This document shows positions 17,701 through 25,526 of a DNA stretch of 53,172 bases, piece by piece (positions within the stretch are counted from its first letter, which is position 1; every line of letters starts with the position of its first letter). Where the stretch lies: contig NZ_JALPTH010000040.1 in the NCBI RefSeq assembly GCF_023218175.1, forward strand, positions 1 through 53,172, given 5' to 3'. A program made the position numbers and the translations under genes. Below the pieces are notes generated by a model. It was given only the letters and a program-made list of their open reading frames with translations, made no database searches and was not told the origin of the DNA. This DNA comes from Streptomyces lichenis. GTDB lineage: Bacteria > Actinomycetota > Actinomycetes > Streptomycetales > Streptomycetaceae.

Positions 17701-19463
17701 TCGGCGGCCTGGGCGGCGGCGTCGGCGCGGGCGGCGGTGAGCTCGGCGCGGGACTCGGCGGTGCCGGCCTCGCGGGCCCGGTCGGCGGCGGTGCGGGCCC
17801 GCTCCCGGGCCGCGTCCCAGGCGGCGACGGCTGTCTTCTCGGCGTCGCTGGCGGCGAGCGCGGCGCGGGCCGGGTCGGCGTCGGGGGCGGTGTCGTCCAG
17901 CCAGCCGGCCCGTACCGCCTCGGCGGTCTCCTGCTCGACCTCGGCGAGCCGCTGGCGCAGGTGCCCGGCCTCGCTGCGGGCGCGCTGGGCCTCGGTGGCG
18001 GCGGTGGTGGCGTCGCGGTGCGCGGTCTCGCCGGCCTCCTGGAGTGCGGCGGAGCGCTCCTCCTGCTCGTCGGCGTGGCGCTCGCCGTCCTCGGCCGCGG
18101 CGGCGAGGGCCCGGACCAGGTCGGCGGCGGCCTTGGCGCGGGCGGCGAGGGCGGGCGCGGCGTCCCGCTCGGCCTCCCGGATGGCGGCGGCGACCCGGGC
18201 GGAGCGGTCGGCGGCGGCCCGGTGCCGCAGTACGGCCTCGGCGGCCTGCCAGGCGGAGTGCAGGGTGCGGGCGTCGATCAGTTCGCGGCGCTGGGCGGCG
18301 GCGCTCTTCTCGGCGGCGGCCAGCGCCAGCGAGGCGTGCCGGTAGGCCAGCTCGCTGGTGATCAGGGAGCCGTCGGCGCGGGCCCGCTCGGCCTCGGTGA
18401 CGGTGTGCGCGGCGGCGGTGACCTGCCTCGCCAGCTCGGCGGCGCGGACGCGCTCCTCGGTGGCGCGCCGGGAGAGCCGGCGGGCGAGGCGGCGGGTGCG
18501 GCGCTCGGCGCCGGCGTGGATGTCGCGGGCGCGGGCGCGGGTGCCGGCGGCCTCGGTGATCCGGCCGAGCAGGTCGACCGAGCCGGCGGTGAAGTCGCGT
18601 TCGGCGGTGAGTTCGGCGCGGCGGCCGAGCTTGTTGCCGAAGCCGGAGACCAGGTCGGCGAGGCCGTCGGTGTCCCGGGTGTCGGTGACGGCGCGCAGCA
18701 GCAGATCGGTGAAGTCGGAGTCCTTCTTGACCGCGAAGAGCCCGGCGGCCTCGCCCTCGTCGGCGTTCATCTCGCGCTGGTAGCGGAAGAGTTCGGGGTC
18801 GAGGCCGAGGTCGCCGAGGTGCTCGTTCCAGCGGTCGTGGATCTCCTCCCAGTACACCTCCAGGTGCGGGTAGGCCTTACCGGCCTCGGTGAGCGCGTCG
18901 CGGAAGCCCTTCATGGTGCGGCGGCGGCCCTGGGCACCGGAGGCGCCCTCGACGGGCGGGCGGACGGCGGTGGACTCGGCGACCGGCAGCGAGTCCAGTC
19001 CCAGGCCGGGCCCCGGGCGGAAGGAGTACCAGGCCTCGGCGAACTTGCGCGGGTCGTTGGAGACCTGCCGGCCGCGCCACTCGCTGGCCTTGCCGACGAC
19101 GACCAGCTCGCCGGTGAGGGTGTGCTGCCACTCCAGGGCGACATGGCCGCAGTCGTCGGCGAGCAGGAACTTGCGCAGCACCCCGGAGCTGGCGCCGCCG
19201 AGGGTGTTGCGGTGGCCGGGGAGCATGACGGAGAAGATCAGCTTCAGCAGTACGGACTTGCCGCCGCCGTTCTCCAGGAAGAGCACGCCCGCGGGGGCGG
19301 GGCGGCGCGGCGGCCCGACCGGCTCCTCCTCGAAGAACTCCGCCTGGGTGGGGGCGGGGTGGGGCACGGGCGCGCCCACTCCGCGCAGGTCCAGCACGGT
19401 GTCGGCGTAACGCGCACCGGCGGGCCCGATGGAGTAGAGGCGTACCCGGGACAGCTCGTACAT
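14757..19463 (-). CDS. SMC-like coiled-coil ATPase (MukB/MksB/JetC type)
   Basis: Large DNA-translocating ATPase subunit of an SMC-type complex. The 1568-residue product has an N-terminal head with Walker A FLENGGGKSVL (Lys69), very long Ala/Glu/Arg coiled coils (about 260-640 and 860-1330), a compact non-coil hinge-like region near 690-840 (GIPALPGWRYLAQSVDP, VDGVVITDPVSYARA), and a C-terminal head with ABC signature FSGGQ (Ser1411) and Walker B LFLDNPIG (Asp1448-Asn1449). The usual catalytic Glu after the Walker B Asp is replaced by Asn. It follows the MukE-like gene by 56 bases. ATG 19463 has GGAAG 8 bases before it. No JetD/MksG nuclease gene follows. Confidence 0.85.
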   Translation of the reverse strand: MYELSRVRLYSIGPAGARYADTVLDLRGVGAPVPHPAPTQAEFFEEEPVGPPRRPAPAGVLFLENGGGKSVLLKLIFSVMLPGHRNTLGGASSGVLRKFLLADDCGHVALEWQHTLTGELVVVGKASEWRGRQVSNDPRKFAEAWYSFRPGPGLGLDSLPVAESTAVRPPVEGASGAQGRRRTMKGFRDALTEAGKAYPHLEVYWEEIHDRWNEHLGDLGLDPELFRYQREMNADEGEAAGLFAVKKDSDFTDLLLRAVTDTRDTDGLADLVSGFGNKLGRRAELTAERDFTAGSVDLLGRITEAAGTRARARDIHAGAERRTRRLARRLSRRATEERVRAAELARQVTAAAHTVTEAERARADGSLITSELAYRHASLALAAAEKSAAAQRRELIDARTLHSAWQAAEAVLRHRAAADRSARVAAAIREAERDAAPALAARAKAAADLVRALAAAAEDGERHADEQEERSAALQEAGETAHRDATTAATEAQRARSEAGHLRQRLAEVEQETAEAVRAGWLDDTAPDADPARAALAASDAEKTAVAAWDAARERARTAADRAREAGTAESRAELTAARADAAAQAADRSYQAERRAAEAIAAEPRLAELLGLPEDRPAPGVPGQRRGGDAAPEATAPRPVGALTAEELDRYADELRELLDEGVASAERKLFELRTAAADDSRILGALGDGGLLPPGPDVLATVEFLGEHGIPALPGWRYLAQSVDPADHAAVLSARPELVDGVVITDPVSYARAREALAGAALLPRSAVAVGTAAALLAPVPGRDTAADGDVFLVPPNPAMHDENAADEERQALRDRAAARDEEIRALAARLAGDRSLAARIGSWRADCPPGMLAELAEGAAAAREAAEAAETALAESRAIRAEADEAAADTARVRDERQEAAQRARRTADALAGLAHRLRERSGWQARLRELADEAAEYEARAETCLERARAADQDRRAAQRGADDAHRTARALRAERAEIAGAPENLPEEDGETPHVPLAALREAYRAASQLYEKVGVGADLRAEQARAESDESAALAELDRLTNKVRTRAAQLLQSPDGADGPSRQAAAARAEALVQLLESRTSEASEKLGRLRGEAERLAPEDGGAHTELPEELHPADAEQAQTLLRTATTELAVRTEALETARTTHARLLQGHRASEDAAGGFDETAALLRDQLRDPADEDTEAPEPHPGTLEEARQSAAEARRSLRGCAADLSAADAAVREACDILVRHANSTRYEQVRTPARQQIRELPAAALPEHAAKWAEAFAPRLRVLTDELAQLERNRDSIVDRLRGLVESALATLRSAQRLSRLPEGLGEWSGQEFLRIRFDEPDQATLVERLGEVIDEATRAAVRKNSDLRRDGMSLLLRGVQAALQPKGVAVEILKPDAVLRAERVPVGQMGDVFSGGQLLTAAIALYCTMAALRSNDRGRDKHRHAGTLFLDNPIGRANATYLLELQRAVSDALGVQLLYTTGLFDTTALAEFPLVIRLRNDADLRAGLKYISVEEHLRPGLPQQRNEGEPAVHGEITATRMFRRSPQEQATAPGEAGTAAPVGGPVDAPRP

Positions 19464-19519
19464 GTGGCGGACTTCCAGTCGTCGTTCAGCGGTTGCGCGG
19501 TGGGGGCGGGGAGAGGGCC

Positions 19520-20422
19520 TCAGCCGTGGAAGGGCAGTCCGGCGTCGGCGACCAGCTCGGCGTCCTCGCCCTCGGGCGGGAGGAGGGTGGCGGTGCCGTC
19601 GCCGACCGGGACGACGCCCAGGTCGAGCAGCTCGGCCATGGCGGCGCTGCCGGCCATGTCGCGGACCTGGAGCTGGTAGCGGGCGGTGGTGCGGTAGGAG
19701 CCGCCGCCCTCGTCCCCGGTGCGCTGGAGGAAGCCGGAGTCGGTGAGGAAGGCGACGGCCTTGCCGATGATGCCGGTGGTGGAACCGGCGAGCCGGCGGG
19801 CGTCCTTGGTGACCCCGGTGGAGCTCCGCCGGTGGTAGACACGCCAGGCGGCTTCCAGCCCGGGGGCGTCGGTGGCGGGGTCGGTGTTCTCCCCCTGCTC
19901 CTCGGCGCGCTCCTCCAGCCGTCGGCAGGCCTGCCGGACGAAGGCCTCCACGCCGTTGACGGTGATGCGGCCGATGTAGCCGTCGTCGGCCAGGTCCTCC
20001 GGGCGGGGGAAGGCCATGGCGGCGACGGCCAGATGGGCCAGGCCGTGCAGGAAGCGGTCGGCGGAGTCGGTGGCGGCGCGGCGGGCGTAGTCGCCCATGC
20101 GGACGGCGAAGACGGAGTCCTCGGAGGCGGTGACGGCCATCCCGGCGCGCGGCGAGACCTCCAGGACGATCAGCCCCAGGCCGGTGGCGACGGCGTCGGC
20201 GAGGCGGGCGAAGGCGGGCTCCTCGCGGTAGCGGCGGAGCAGGTCGGCGTACTCGGCGTCCCGGGCGGGCAGCAGCTTGGGCTGCAGCCCGAAGGAGACC
20301 AGCCGCGCGGCGTCGGCGGCATCGGCCGGGGTGACACCGCCCTGCCCGGCGGCCGGGGCGTGCTGCGCCACGGCCTCGGGCTCGCTCCACGCGTCGGCGG
20401 GCTCGGCGTGGTGGTCGCTCAC
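19520..20422 (-). CDS. MukE/MksE/JetB-like SMC accessory subunit
   Basis: 300-residue protein in the position of MukE/JetB between the kleisin-like and SMC-like genes. The central part (YADLLRRYREEPAFARLADAVATGLGLIVLEVSPRAGM, RRAATDSADRFLHGLAHLAVAAMAF, ITVNGVEAFVRQACRRLEERA in fragments) and the later winged-helix-like region (GIIGKAVAFLTDSGFLQRTGDE, RYQLQVRDMAG) fit MukE/MksE architecture. Assignment rests mainly on operon position and general pattern. The GTG start at 20422 has AAGGAG 8 bases upstream and overlaps the stop of the preceding 96-codon frame (GTGA). Confidence 0.75.
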   Translation of the reverse strand: MSDHHAEPADAWSEPEAVAQHAPAAGQGGVTPADAADAARLVSFGLQPKLLPARDAEYADLLRRYREEPAFARLADAVATGLGLIVLEVSPRAGMAVTASEDSVFAVRMGDYARRAATDSADRFLHGLAHLAVAAMAFPRPEDLADDGYIGRITVNGVEAFVRQACRRLEERAEEQGENTDPATDAPGLEAAWRVYHRRSSTGVTKDARRLAGSTTGIIGKAVAFLTDSGFLQRTGDEGGGSYRTTARYQLQVRDMAGSAAMAELLDLGVVPVGDGTATLLPPEGEDAELVADAGLPFHG

Positions 20423-20709
20423 GGCTGGGGCTCCTTGCTGGGGACGGGCTGGGGTACGGCGGCGGCTGGGGCACGGGGCGGGGTGGCGGCTGTACGAGGT
20501 GGGGTGGCGGGCGTACGGCACGGGGTGGTGGTACGGGTCGGGGCGGGGGCCTGGCGGCGGGTGCGGGCGGCGGGTGGCGTGGCCGGGGCGGGTGCGGCGG
20601 CCCCGCGTGGGCCAGGGGCACCAGGGCAGCGGGCGGGGACGGCCCGGGCGTCGGCGGCGGAGGCGGGGCGGGCGACGGGTGTACGGCCTCGGGGCCGGGC
20701 GGTGGTCAT
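20419..20709 (-). CDS. Possible small coupled protein inside the SMC operon (96 aa)
   Basis: This frame fills the 283-base gap between the first and second SMC-complex genes exactly: its ATG overlaps the stop of the kleisin-like gene (ATGA, 20706-20709) and its stop overlaps the GTG of the MukE-like gene (GTGA, 20419-20422). The predicted product is basic and made nearly entirely of Ala, Pro, Arg and Thr, so it would be disordered; it matches no family I know. The DNA is GC-rich and repetitive, where open frames arise easily, so the double overlap is the main support. It may simply carry ribosomes from one gene to the next. Confidence 0.45.
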   Translation of the reverse strand: MTTARPRGRTPVARPASAADARAVPARCPGAPGPRGAAAPAPATPPAARTRRQAPAPTRTTTPCRTPATPPRTAATPPRAPAAAVPQPVPSKEPQP

Positions 20710-22238
20710 ACCGGGTCCGTCCGGTCGGCGGCCATGCCGGCGGCGTCCAGCAGGGCGGTGCCCAGGATGAGGTCGGCGCCGCCGAACTCGGGGTCGTCCA
20801 GCTCGGTGCCGTCGTCCACGGCGAACAGCAGCCGCTCCTCGCCCTGGCGGTAGGCGGTGCCGACCGGCGGGCTGGCCGCGTGCACCGCCAGCAGGGCGAC
20901 CAGGTAGGGCAGTTCGGTGCCGGGGGCGCGGCGGCGGGCCTCGGCGAGCAGGCCGGAGAGCCGCCGGGGGGCGTCGTACTCCAGGGTCAGCAGCTCGGTG
21001 GCGGCGGCCAGCTGCTCCTCGCTGAACCGGCTGTCGTCGGGGGTGGCGATCAGGTCGGGCTCGGGCATCTCCGCGCCCAGGTGCTCCCGTTCGACGGGCG
21101 GGGTGAGCAGCAGCTCCACCAGGTCGCCGACCCGGACGGACGCCGGGGTGCGCAGTCCGGCGCCGTGGGCGAAGAAGGCGTCGGTGGCCCGGGTGGCCTG
21201 CTCCACCGGCAGCGGCAGCAGCGGGGCGAGCAGCTGGCCGTACAGGTCGAGCCCGGAGCGGGCGGCGGGCTGAGCGAAGGCCTGACGGTCCTGCTCGGCC
21301 CGGAAGAGCGGGCCGGCCTCCAGCAGCCGGGACTGGAGCTGGGTGTGGCGGCGGATGCAGTCCTTGACGATGTCGACCAGCTCGGCGGCGCGCCGCTTGT
21401 GCTCCTGGTCGTCCGCCTCGTCACGGGCCTTGCGGATGTTGGTGAGGATCGCGTTCTCGTGGCGGTAGCGGTCGGCGACATGGTCGAGCGCCTCGTCGAT
21501 CATGTCGGGGACGCCGCTGAGCCAGTCCACGGCGCGGACGTTGCGCCGGGTGGCCTCCAGGGTCTTGCGGAGGGTCTCGGCGTACTGGACCGTGCGGTAG
21601 CGCGCCTGCTCGGCGGCGAGCTGCGCGTCGGCCAGGCGGCCGCGGCTGATCAGCACCTCCAGCTTGACCTCGGCGGCGATCTGAGCGCTGGTCACATCGG
21701 TGTCCAGGGCACCGACCAGGACGTTGACCGCCTCGTCGGTGGTGCGCAGATAGACGCTGCCGCCGTAGCCGGGGACCTCCTCCAGCAGCTTGAAGTCGTA
21801 GTCCCGGCGGACATAGGCCCCGTCGGCGCCGAAGGTGCCGTAGACGGCGCGGAAGCCGCGGTCGACGCTGCCGACGTTGATCAGGTTCTCCAGCACCCAG
21901 CGGGCCACCCGCTCGTGCTCGGCGGCGGGGCGCCGCGGGGCCTGCGCGGCGACCCGGGGCAGCAGCCGGGCGAGGACCTGCTCGTGGTCGGCGCCGGTGT
22001 CGAAGTCCATGTTGAGGGTGACCAGGTCGATGGCGGCGAGGGCGACCTCGGCCATCGCGTAGGTCGAGTACTCACCGGCCAGATTCGCCTTGCGGACGTC
22101 CAGGTCGTGCAGCGGTGCGGTGCACGCGAGCGCGCGCAGCCGGCGCGCCAGCCCTTCGTCGGCGGCCGGGCCCTGCGCGGGCCGCGGCCCCGCGCTGAGC
22201 TGGGGCGGAACGGGTTCCGTCGAGGCAGGCGAAGTCAC
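20706..22238 (-). CDS. Kleisin-like subunit of SMC complex (MukF/MksF/JetA type)
   Basis: First gene of the SMC-like operon. The 510-residue product has a helical/winged-helix-like N-terminal half (LDVRKANLAGEYSTYAMAEVALAAIDLV, VARWVLENLINVGSVDRGF, YDFKLLEEVPG), a helical middle segment (SAQIAAEVKLEVLISRGRLADAQLAAEQARYRTVQYAETLRKTLEATRRNV in outline) and a C-terminal region with acidic tail. This is the layout of MukF/JetA: N-terminal dimer domain, helical neck-binding segment and C-terminal cap-binding part. Start GTG 22238 is the first in frame after a weak GAGGA site; a later start is possible. It lies 115 bases after the GntR gene on the same strand. Confidence 0.72.
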   Translation of the reverse strand: MTSPASTEPVPPQLSAGPRPAQGPAADEGLARRLRALACTAPLHDLDVRKANLAGEYSTYAMAEVALAAIDLVTLNMDFDTGADHEQVLARLLPRVAAQAPRRPAAEHERVARWVLENLINVGSVDRGFRAVYGTFGADGAYVRRDYDFKLLEEVPGYGGSVYLRTTDEAVNVLVGALDTDVTSAQIAAEVKLEVLISRGRLADAQLAAEQARYRTVQYAETLRKTLEATRRNVRAVDWLSGVPDMIDEALDHVADRYRHENAILTNIRKARDEADDQEHKRRAAELVDIVKDCIRRHTQLQSRLLEAGPLFRAEQDRQAFAQPAARSGLDLYGQLLAPLLPLPVEQATRATDAFFAHGAGLRTPASVRVGDLVELLLTPPVEREHLGAEMPEPDLIATPDDSRFSEEQLAAATELLTLEYDAPRRLSGLLAEARRRAPGTELPYLVALLAVHAASPPVGTAYRQGEERLLFAVDDGTELDDPEFGGADLILGTALLDAAGMAADRTDPV

Positions 22239-22353
22239 GGTGCACAGATTAGGTCCTCGCACTGACAACGGTCGAAACGGCGCAGATGGCCCCACCCGCA
22301 CCGGTCGCCGCCCCCGGCGGTCCACCGCCGCGGACGCCGTCCGGCACCCGGCC

Positions 22354-23079
22354 CTACGGAGCCGTTCGGCCGTCCGGAACGGCGGCGTCCATGTGGCGGG
22401 AGTAGGCCGCGACCAGCCGTTCGCGCGAGTCGTCGAGGTAGTCGGCGAGCAGCCGTTCCGCCGTGGTCCGGTCACCGGCGTGCAGGGCGTCCAGGATGGC
22501 CCGGTTGCGGACGAGGTAGGGCTCGTGCAGGGCGCGCGGGTCGTCCACCACATGGAAGGCCAGCCGCAGTTCGGCGAGCACCCCGCGCATCAGTTCGTCG
22601 GTGCGGTCGCTGCCGGCCAGCGCGACCAGCTCCCGGTGGAAGTGGATGTTGGCGGTGGACACCGCCTTCCAGTCGCCGCCCTCGGCGTCCCGTTCGCCGC
22701 CGGCCACCGCACGGTCCAGGCCGTCCAGGGGGTAGGGCGGTTCGCCGAGTTCATGGACCACGGCGCACTCGACCAGCCGGCGGGTGCGGTAGATGTCCAG
22801 GACGTCGCCGACGGCGAGGACCCGCACGAAGACGCCGCGGTTGAGCTGGTGGACCAGCAGCCGCTCATGGGTGAGCAGCCGGAACGCCTCCCTCAGCGTG
22901 TTGCGGGAGACCCCGAGCGCGCCGCCGATGCCGTCCTCGGAGAGACGGGTGCCGGGTGGGAAGTACCCGTCGGCGATGCGGGAGCGGAGGATGTCGGCGA
23001 CCCGCTCGGCCGTGCTGGTGCGGCCCAGCAGCGCCCGGTCCTCCGACAGCCCGCCGGTCTCGGGAATCGTCATCCCCAC
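22354..23079 (-). CDS. GntR/FadR-family regulator next to the pxp operon
   Basis: 241-residue transcription factor. N-terminal winged helix (ADILRSRIADGYFPPGTRLSEDGIGGALGVSRNTLREAFRLL in outline) and C-terminal FCD ligand-binding domain with the metal-binding pattern VECAVVHEL, FHRELVALAGS and HEPYLVRNRAILDALHAGD. It is divergent from the transporter-pxpABC operon, so it is likely their repressor, responding to 5-oxoproline or a related acid (inferred from position). A perfect FadR-type operator lies in the intergenic region. GTG 23079 has GGGAGG 4 bases upstream; ATG 23073 is the alternative. Confidence 0.9.
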   Translation of the reverse strand: MGMTIPETGGLSEDRALLGRTSTAERVADILRSRIADGYFPPGTRLSEDGIGGALGVSRNTLREAFRLLTHERLLVHQLNRGVFVRVLAVGDVLDIYRTRRLVECAVVHELGEPPYPLDGLDRAVAGGERDAEGGDWKAVSTANIHFHRELVALAGSDRTDELMRGVLAELRLAFHVVDDPRALHEPYLVRNRAILDALHAGDRTTAERLLADYLDDSRERLVAAYSRHMDAAVPDGRTAP

Positions 23080-23165
23080 CGCGCCTCCCGGCTCTTCGCC
23101 CTGGTCGTCCGGGGTCGTCCGCCCCCGTGTTCACACCGGTCGGCGGGACCCCCTGGCGCCATCCT

Positions 23166-23201
23166 AGGGAGTTTCTCGTGGCGGAAGGTAGCCAACTCCC
23201 T
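23166..23201. promoter_or_regulatory. Inverted repeat in the GntR/MFS intergenic region
   Basis: AGGGAGTT (23166-23173) is mirrored by AACTCCCT (23194-23201) around 20 bases. It lies 15 bases from the GntR-type palindrome and may be a second operator or part of the gntR promoter. Function inferred only from position. Confidence 0.45.
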
Positions 23202-23215
23202 ACAACCCCCTTGTT

Positions 23216-23232
23216 GGATCGTTGAACGATCC
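23216..23232. promoter_or_regulatory. Perfect FadR-type GntR operator
   Basis: GGATCGTT-G-AACGATCC is a perfect 17-base palindrome. Its core TCGTTGAACGA (23219-23229) matches the known FadR-subfamily consensus TNGTNNNACNA at every fixed position. It lies 112 bases before the MFS start and 137 bases before the gntR start, so it could control both genes. Confidence 0.8.
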
Positions 23233-23343
23233 CTACGTTGGCAGTGCGGCACTTCCACGGCCGTGCACGCGCGTCCCTTCCCTTCCGGCTCTCCCTCCTT
23301 CTTCCGATCCGGCTCCTGCCCCACCTGTCCGAGCGAGGTGCAG

Positions 23344-24627
23344 ATGAGTACGACCCAGACATCCCGTCCCACCCGTGGCGAGGACCCCGGCGACCGGGGC
23401 GCGTTCGCCTGGCTGCGGGCGCTGGGCCCGCGCGGCCGGCGCGCCTTCGCGGGCGCGTTCGGCGGCTACGCCCTGGACTCCTACGACTTCTTCACCCTGC
23501 CGCTCAGCATGGTGGCGATCGCGGCCTACTTCGGTCTGAGCAGCGGGGAGACCGGGATGCTCACCACCGTCACCCTGGTGGTGTCGGCGGTCGGCGGTGT
23601 GCTCGCCGGTGTCCTCGCCGACCGGATCGGCCGGGTCAGGGCGCTGGTGGTCACCGTGGTCACCTACGCGGTGTTCACCCTGCTGTGCGGCTTCGCCCCC
23701 AACTACGAGACCCTGCTGGTGTTCCGGGCCTTGCAGGGGCTCGGCTTCGGCGGCGAGTGGGCGGTCGGCGCGATCCTGGTCGCGGAGTACGCCTCCGCCC
23801 GTCACCGGGGCCGCACCCTGGGGGCGGTGCAGAGCGCCTGGGCGGCCGGCTGGGCCTTGGCCGTCGTCGTCTACACCCTGGTCTTCCACTTCCTGGACGA
23901 GGCCACCGCCTGGCGGGTGATGTTCTGGACGGGGGCGCTGCCCGCCCTGTTCGTCCTCTACCTCCGCCGCAGCGTGAAGGACGCTCCGGGCGCCGCCGAG
24001 GCGCGCCGGGAGGCCGGCGCCGAGCGCGGCTCCCTCACCGCAATCTTCCGACCCGGCCTGCGGCGCACCACCCTCTTCGCCGTGCTGCTCTCCACCGGTG
24101 TGCAGGGCGGCTACTACACGCTGGCCACCTGGGTACCGGCCTACCTCAAGAGCGAGCGCGGGCTCTCCGTGGTGGGTACCGGCGGCTATCTGGTCCTGCT
24201 GATATCCGGTGCCTTCATCGGCTATCTGACCGGCGGCTACCTCACCGACCGGCTCGGCCGAAAGCGCAACATCGCGGTGTTCGCCGTGCTCTCCGCGATC
24301 TGCGTGGTCGCCTACACCGGCATACCCGCCGGCGCGGACGGCCTGGTCCTGGTGCTCGGCTTCCCGCTCGGGTTCTGTATGTCGGCCATCTTCAGCGGCT
24401 TCGGCTCCTTCCTGGCCGAGCTCTACCCGACGGCACTGCGCGGCACCGGCCAGGGGCTGACCTACAACACGGGCCGTGCCGTGGGGGCGGTCTTCCCCGC
24501 CCTGGTCGGCTTCCTCGCGGACAGTTGGGGTGTCGGCGGCGCGCTGGTCTTCGGCGCCGTCGGCTACGGGATAGCGGTGCTGGCCCTGCTGGGCCTGCCC
24601 GAGACCCGCGGCCGCGAGCTGCTCTGA
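23344..24627 (+). CDS. MFS transporter of the pxp operon
   Basis: 427-residue major facilitator with about 12 membrane segments. Family marks are the loop-2 motif GVLADRIGRVRALV, RALQGLGFGGEWAVGAILVAEY and, in the second half, LTDRLGRKRNIAVF. The GGEWAVG and FGSFLAELYPTALRGTGQG stretches are typical of the metabolite:H+ symporter (sugar/organic acid) branch. As the first gene of a run ending in pxpABC it probably imports 5-oxoproline or a similar acid; that substrate is inferred from context. GAGGTG lies 6 bases before the ATG. Confidence 0.88.
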   Translation: MSTTQTSRPTRGEDPGDRGAFAWLRALGPRGRRAFAGAFGGYALDSYDFFTLPLSMVAIAAYFGLSSGETGMLTTVTLVVSAVGGVLAGVLADRIGRVRALVVTVVTYAVFTLLCGFAPNYETLLVFRALQGLGFGGEWAVGAILVAEYASARHRGRTLGAVQSAWAAGWALAVVVYTLVFHFLDEATAWRVMFWTGALPALFVLYLRRSVKDAPGAAEARREAGAERGSLTAIFRPGLRRTTLFAVLLSTGVQGGYYTLATWVPAYLKSERGLSVVGTGGYLVLLISGAFIGYLTGGYLTDRLGRKRNIAVFAVLSAICVVAYTGIPAGADGLVLVLGFPLGFCMSAIFSGFGSFLAELYPTALRGTGQGLTYNTGRAVGAVFPALVGFLADSWGVGGALVFGAVGYGIAVLALLGLPETRGRELL

Positions 24628-24761
24628 GTCGGCGGGAACCGCTCCGAGAGGCGGGTACCCGGGGGCGGTGCGCGCTGCGCCCCGCCCGCCCTCCCCTGAC
24701 TCGCGGCACCCCCGTCCACCGCCCGCCGTCCACCTTCCACCGACAAGGAGACAGACCACCA

Positions 24762-25526
24762 ATGACCTGGGCCTCGATCGACCTCAACGCCGACCTCGGC
24801 GAGGGCTTCGGGCGCTGGCGGCTCACCGACGACGAGCAGCTGCTGTCCGTCGTCACCAGCGCCAATGTGGCCTGCGGCTTCCATGCCGGGGATCCGGCCA
24901 CCATGCGGCGGGTGTGCGCCACCGCGGCCGAGCGCGGGGTGCGTATCGGCGCCCAGGTCTCCTACCGGGATCTCGCCGGCTTCGGCCGACGTGCCATGGA
25001 CGTACCGGCCGGAGAGCTGGCCGCCGAGGTGGCGTACCAGATCGGCGCCCTGGAGGTGTTCGCCCGGGCGGCGGGCTCCCGGGTGTCCTATGTGAAGCCG
25101 CACGGCGCCCTGTACAACCGCGCGGTGTGGGACGAGGAGCAGGCCCGGGCGGTGGTGGAGGGGGTCCTGCTGGCGGGCGGCTCCCTGCCGGTGCTCGGGC
25201 TGCCCGGCTCCCGGTTGCACGCGGCGGCCGAGGAGGCGGGGCTGCCGGTGGTGGGCGAGGCGTTCGCCGACCGCGCCTACACCCCCGAGGGCACCCTGGT
25301 GCCGAGGACCGAGGAGGGCGCCGTCATCACCGACGCCGACGCGGTCGTGGAGCGCTCGGTGGCGGTGGCCCGGTTCGGCACGGTCACCGCGCGGGACGGG
25401 ACCTCGGTGCCGGTACGGGCCCGCTCCCTCTGCCTGCACGGTGACACCCCGGGCGCGGTCACGCTCGCCCGCCGCGTCCGGGCCCGGCTGGAGGACGCCG
25501 AGGTCCGGGTGGAGGCCTTCGTATGA
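24762..25526 (+). CDS. pxpA: 5-oxoprolinase subunit A (LamB/YcsF family)
   Basis: Subunit of ATP-dependent 5-oxoprolinase PxpABC, which opens 5-oxoproline to L-glutamate. The 254-residue product has the LamB/YcsF signatures IDLNADLGEGFGRW, SANVACGFHAGDPATM, GAQVSYRDLAGFGRR, VKPHGALYN and LCLHGDTPGAV. AAGGAG lies 11 bases before the ATG. It lies 134 bases after the transporter gene and overlaps pxpB by 4 bases (ATGA). Confidence 0.94.
   Translation: MTWASIDLNADLGEGFGRWRLTDDEQLLSVVTSANVACGFHAGDPATMRRVCATAAERGVRIGAQVSYRDLAGFGRRAMDVPAGELAAEVAYQIGALEVFARAAGSRVSYVKPHGALYNRAVWDEEQARAVVEGVLLAGGSLPVLGLPGSRLHAAAEEAGLPVVGEAFADRAYTPEGTLVPRTEEGAVITDADAVVERSVAVARFGTVTARDGTSVPVRARSLCLHGDTPGAVTLARRVRARLEDAEVRVEAFV

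Noticed and set aside
16467..19679. Very long open frame antisense to the SMC-like ATPase gene (and similar ones antisense to cvnA and the acetoacetyl-CoA synthetase gene).
   Set aside because: Gly/Val/Ala-rich products with no domains; they follow from high GC at third codon positions of the real genes on the other strand.
14757..22238. Complete Wadjet plasmid-defence system.
   Set aside because: The JetD/MksG nuclease is missing from the window and there are no neighbouring defence genes; only a JetABC/MksFEB-like core can be claimed.
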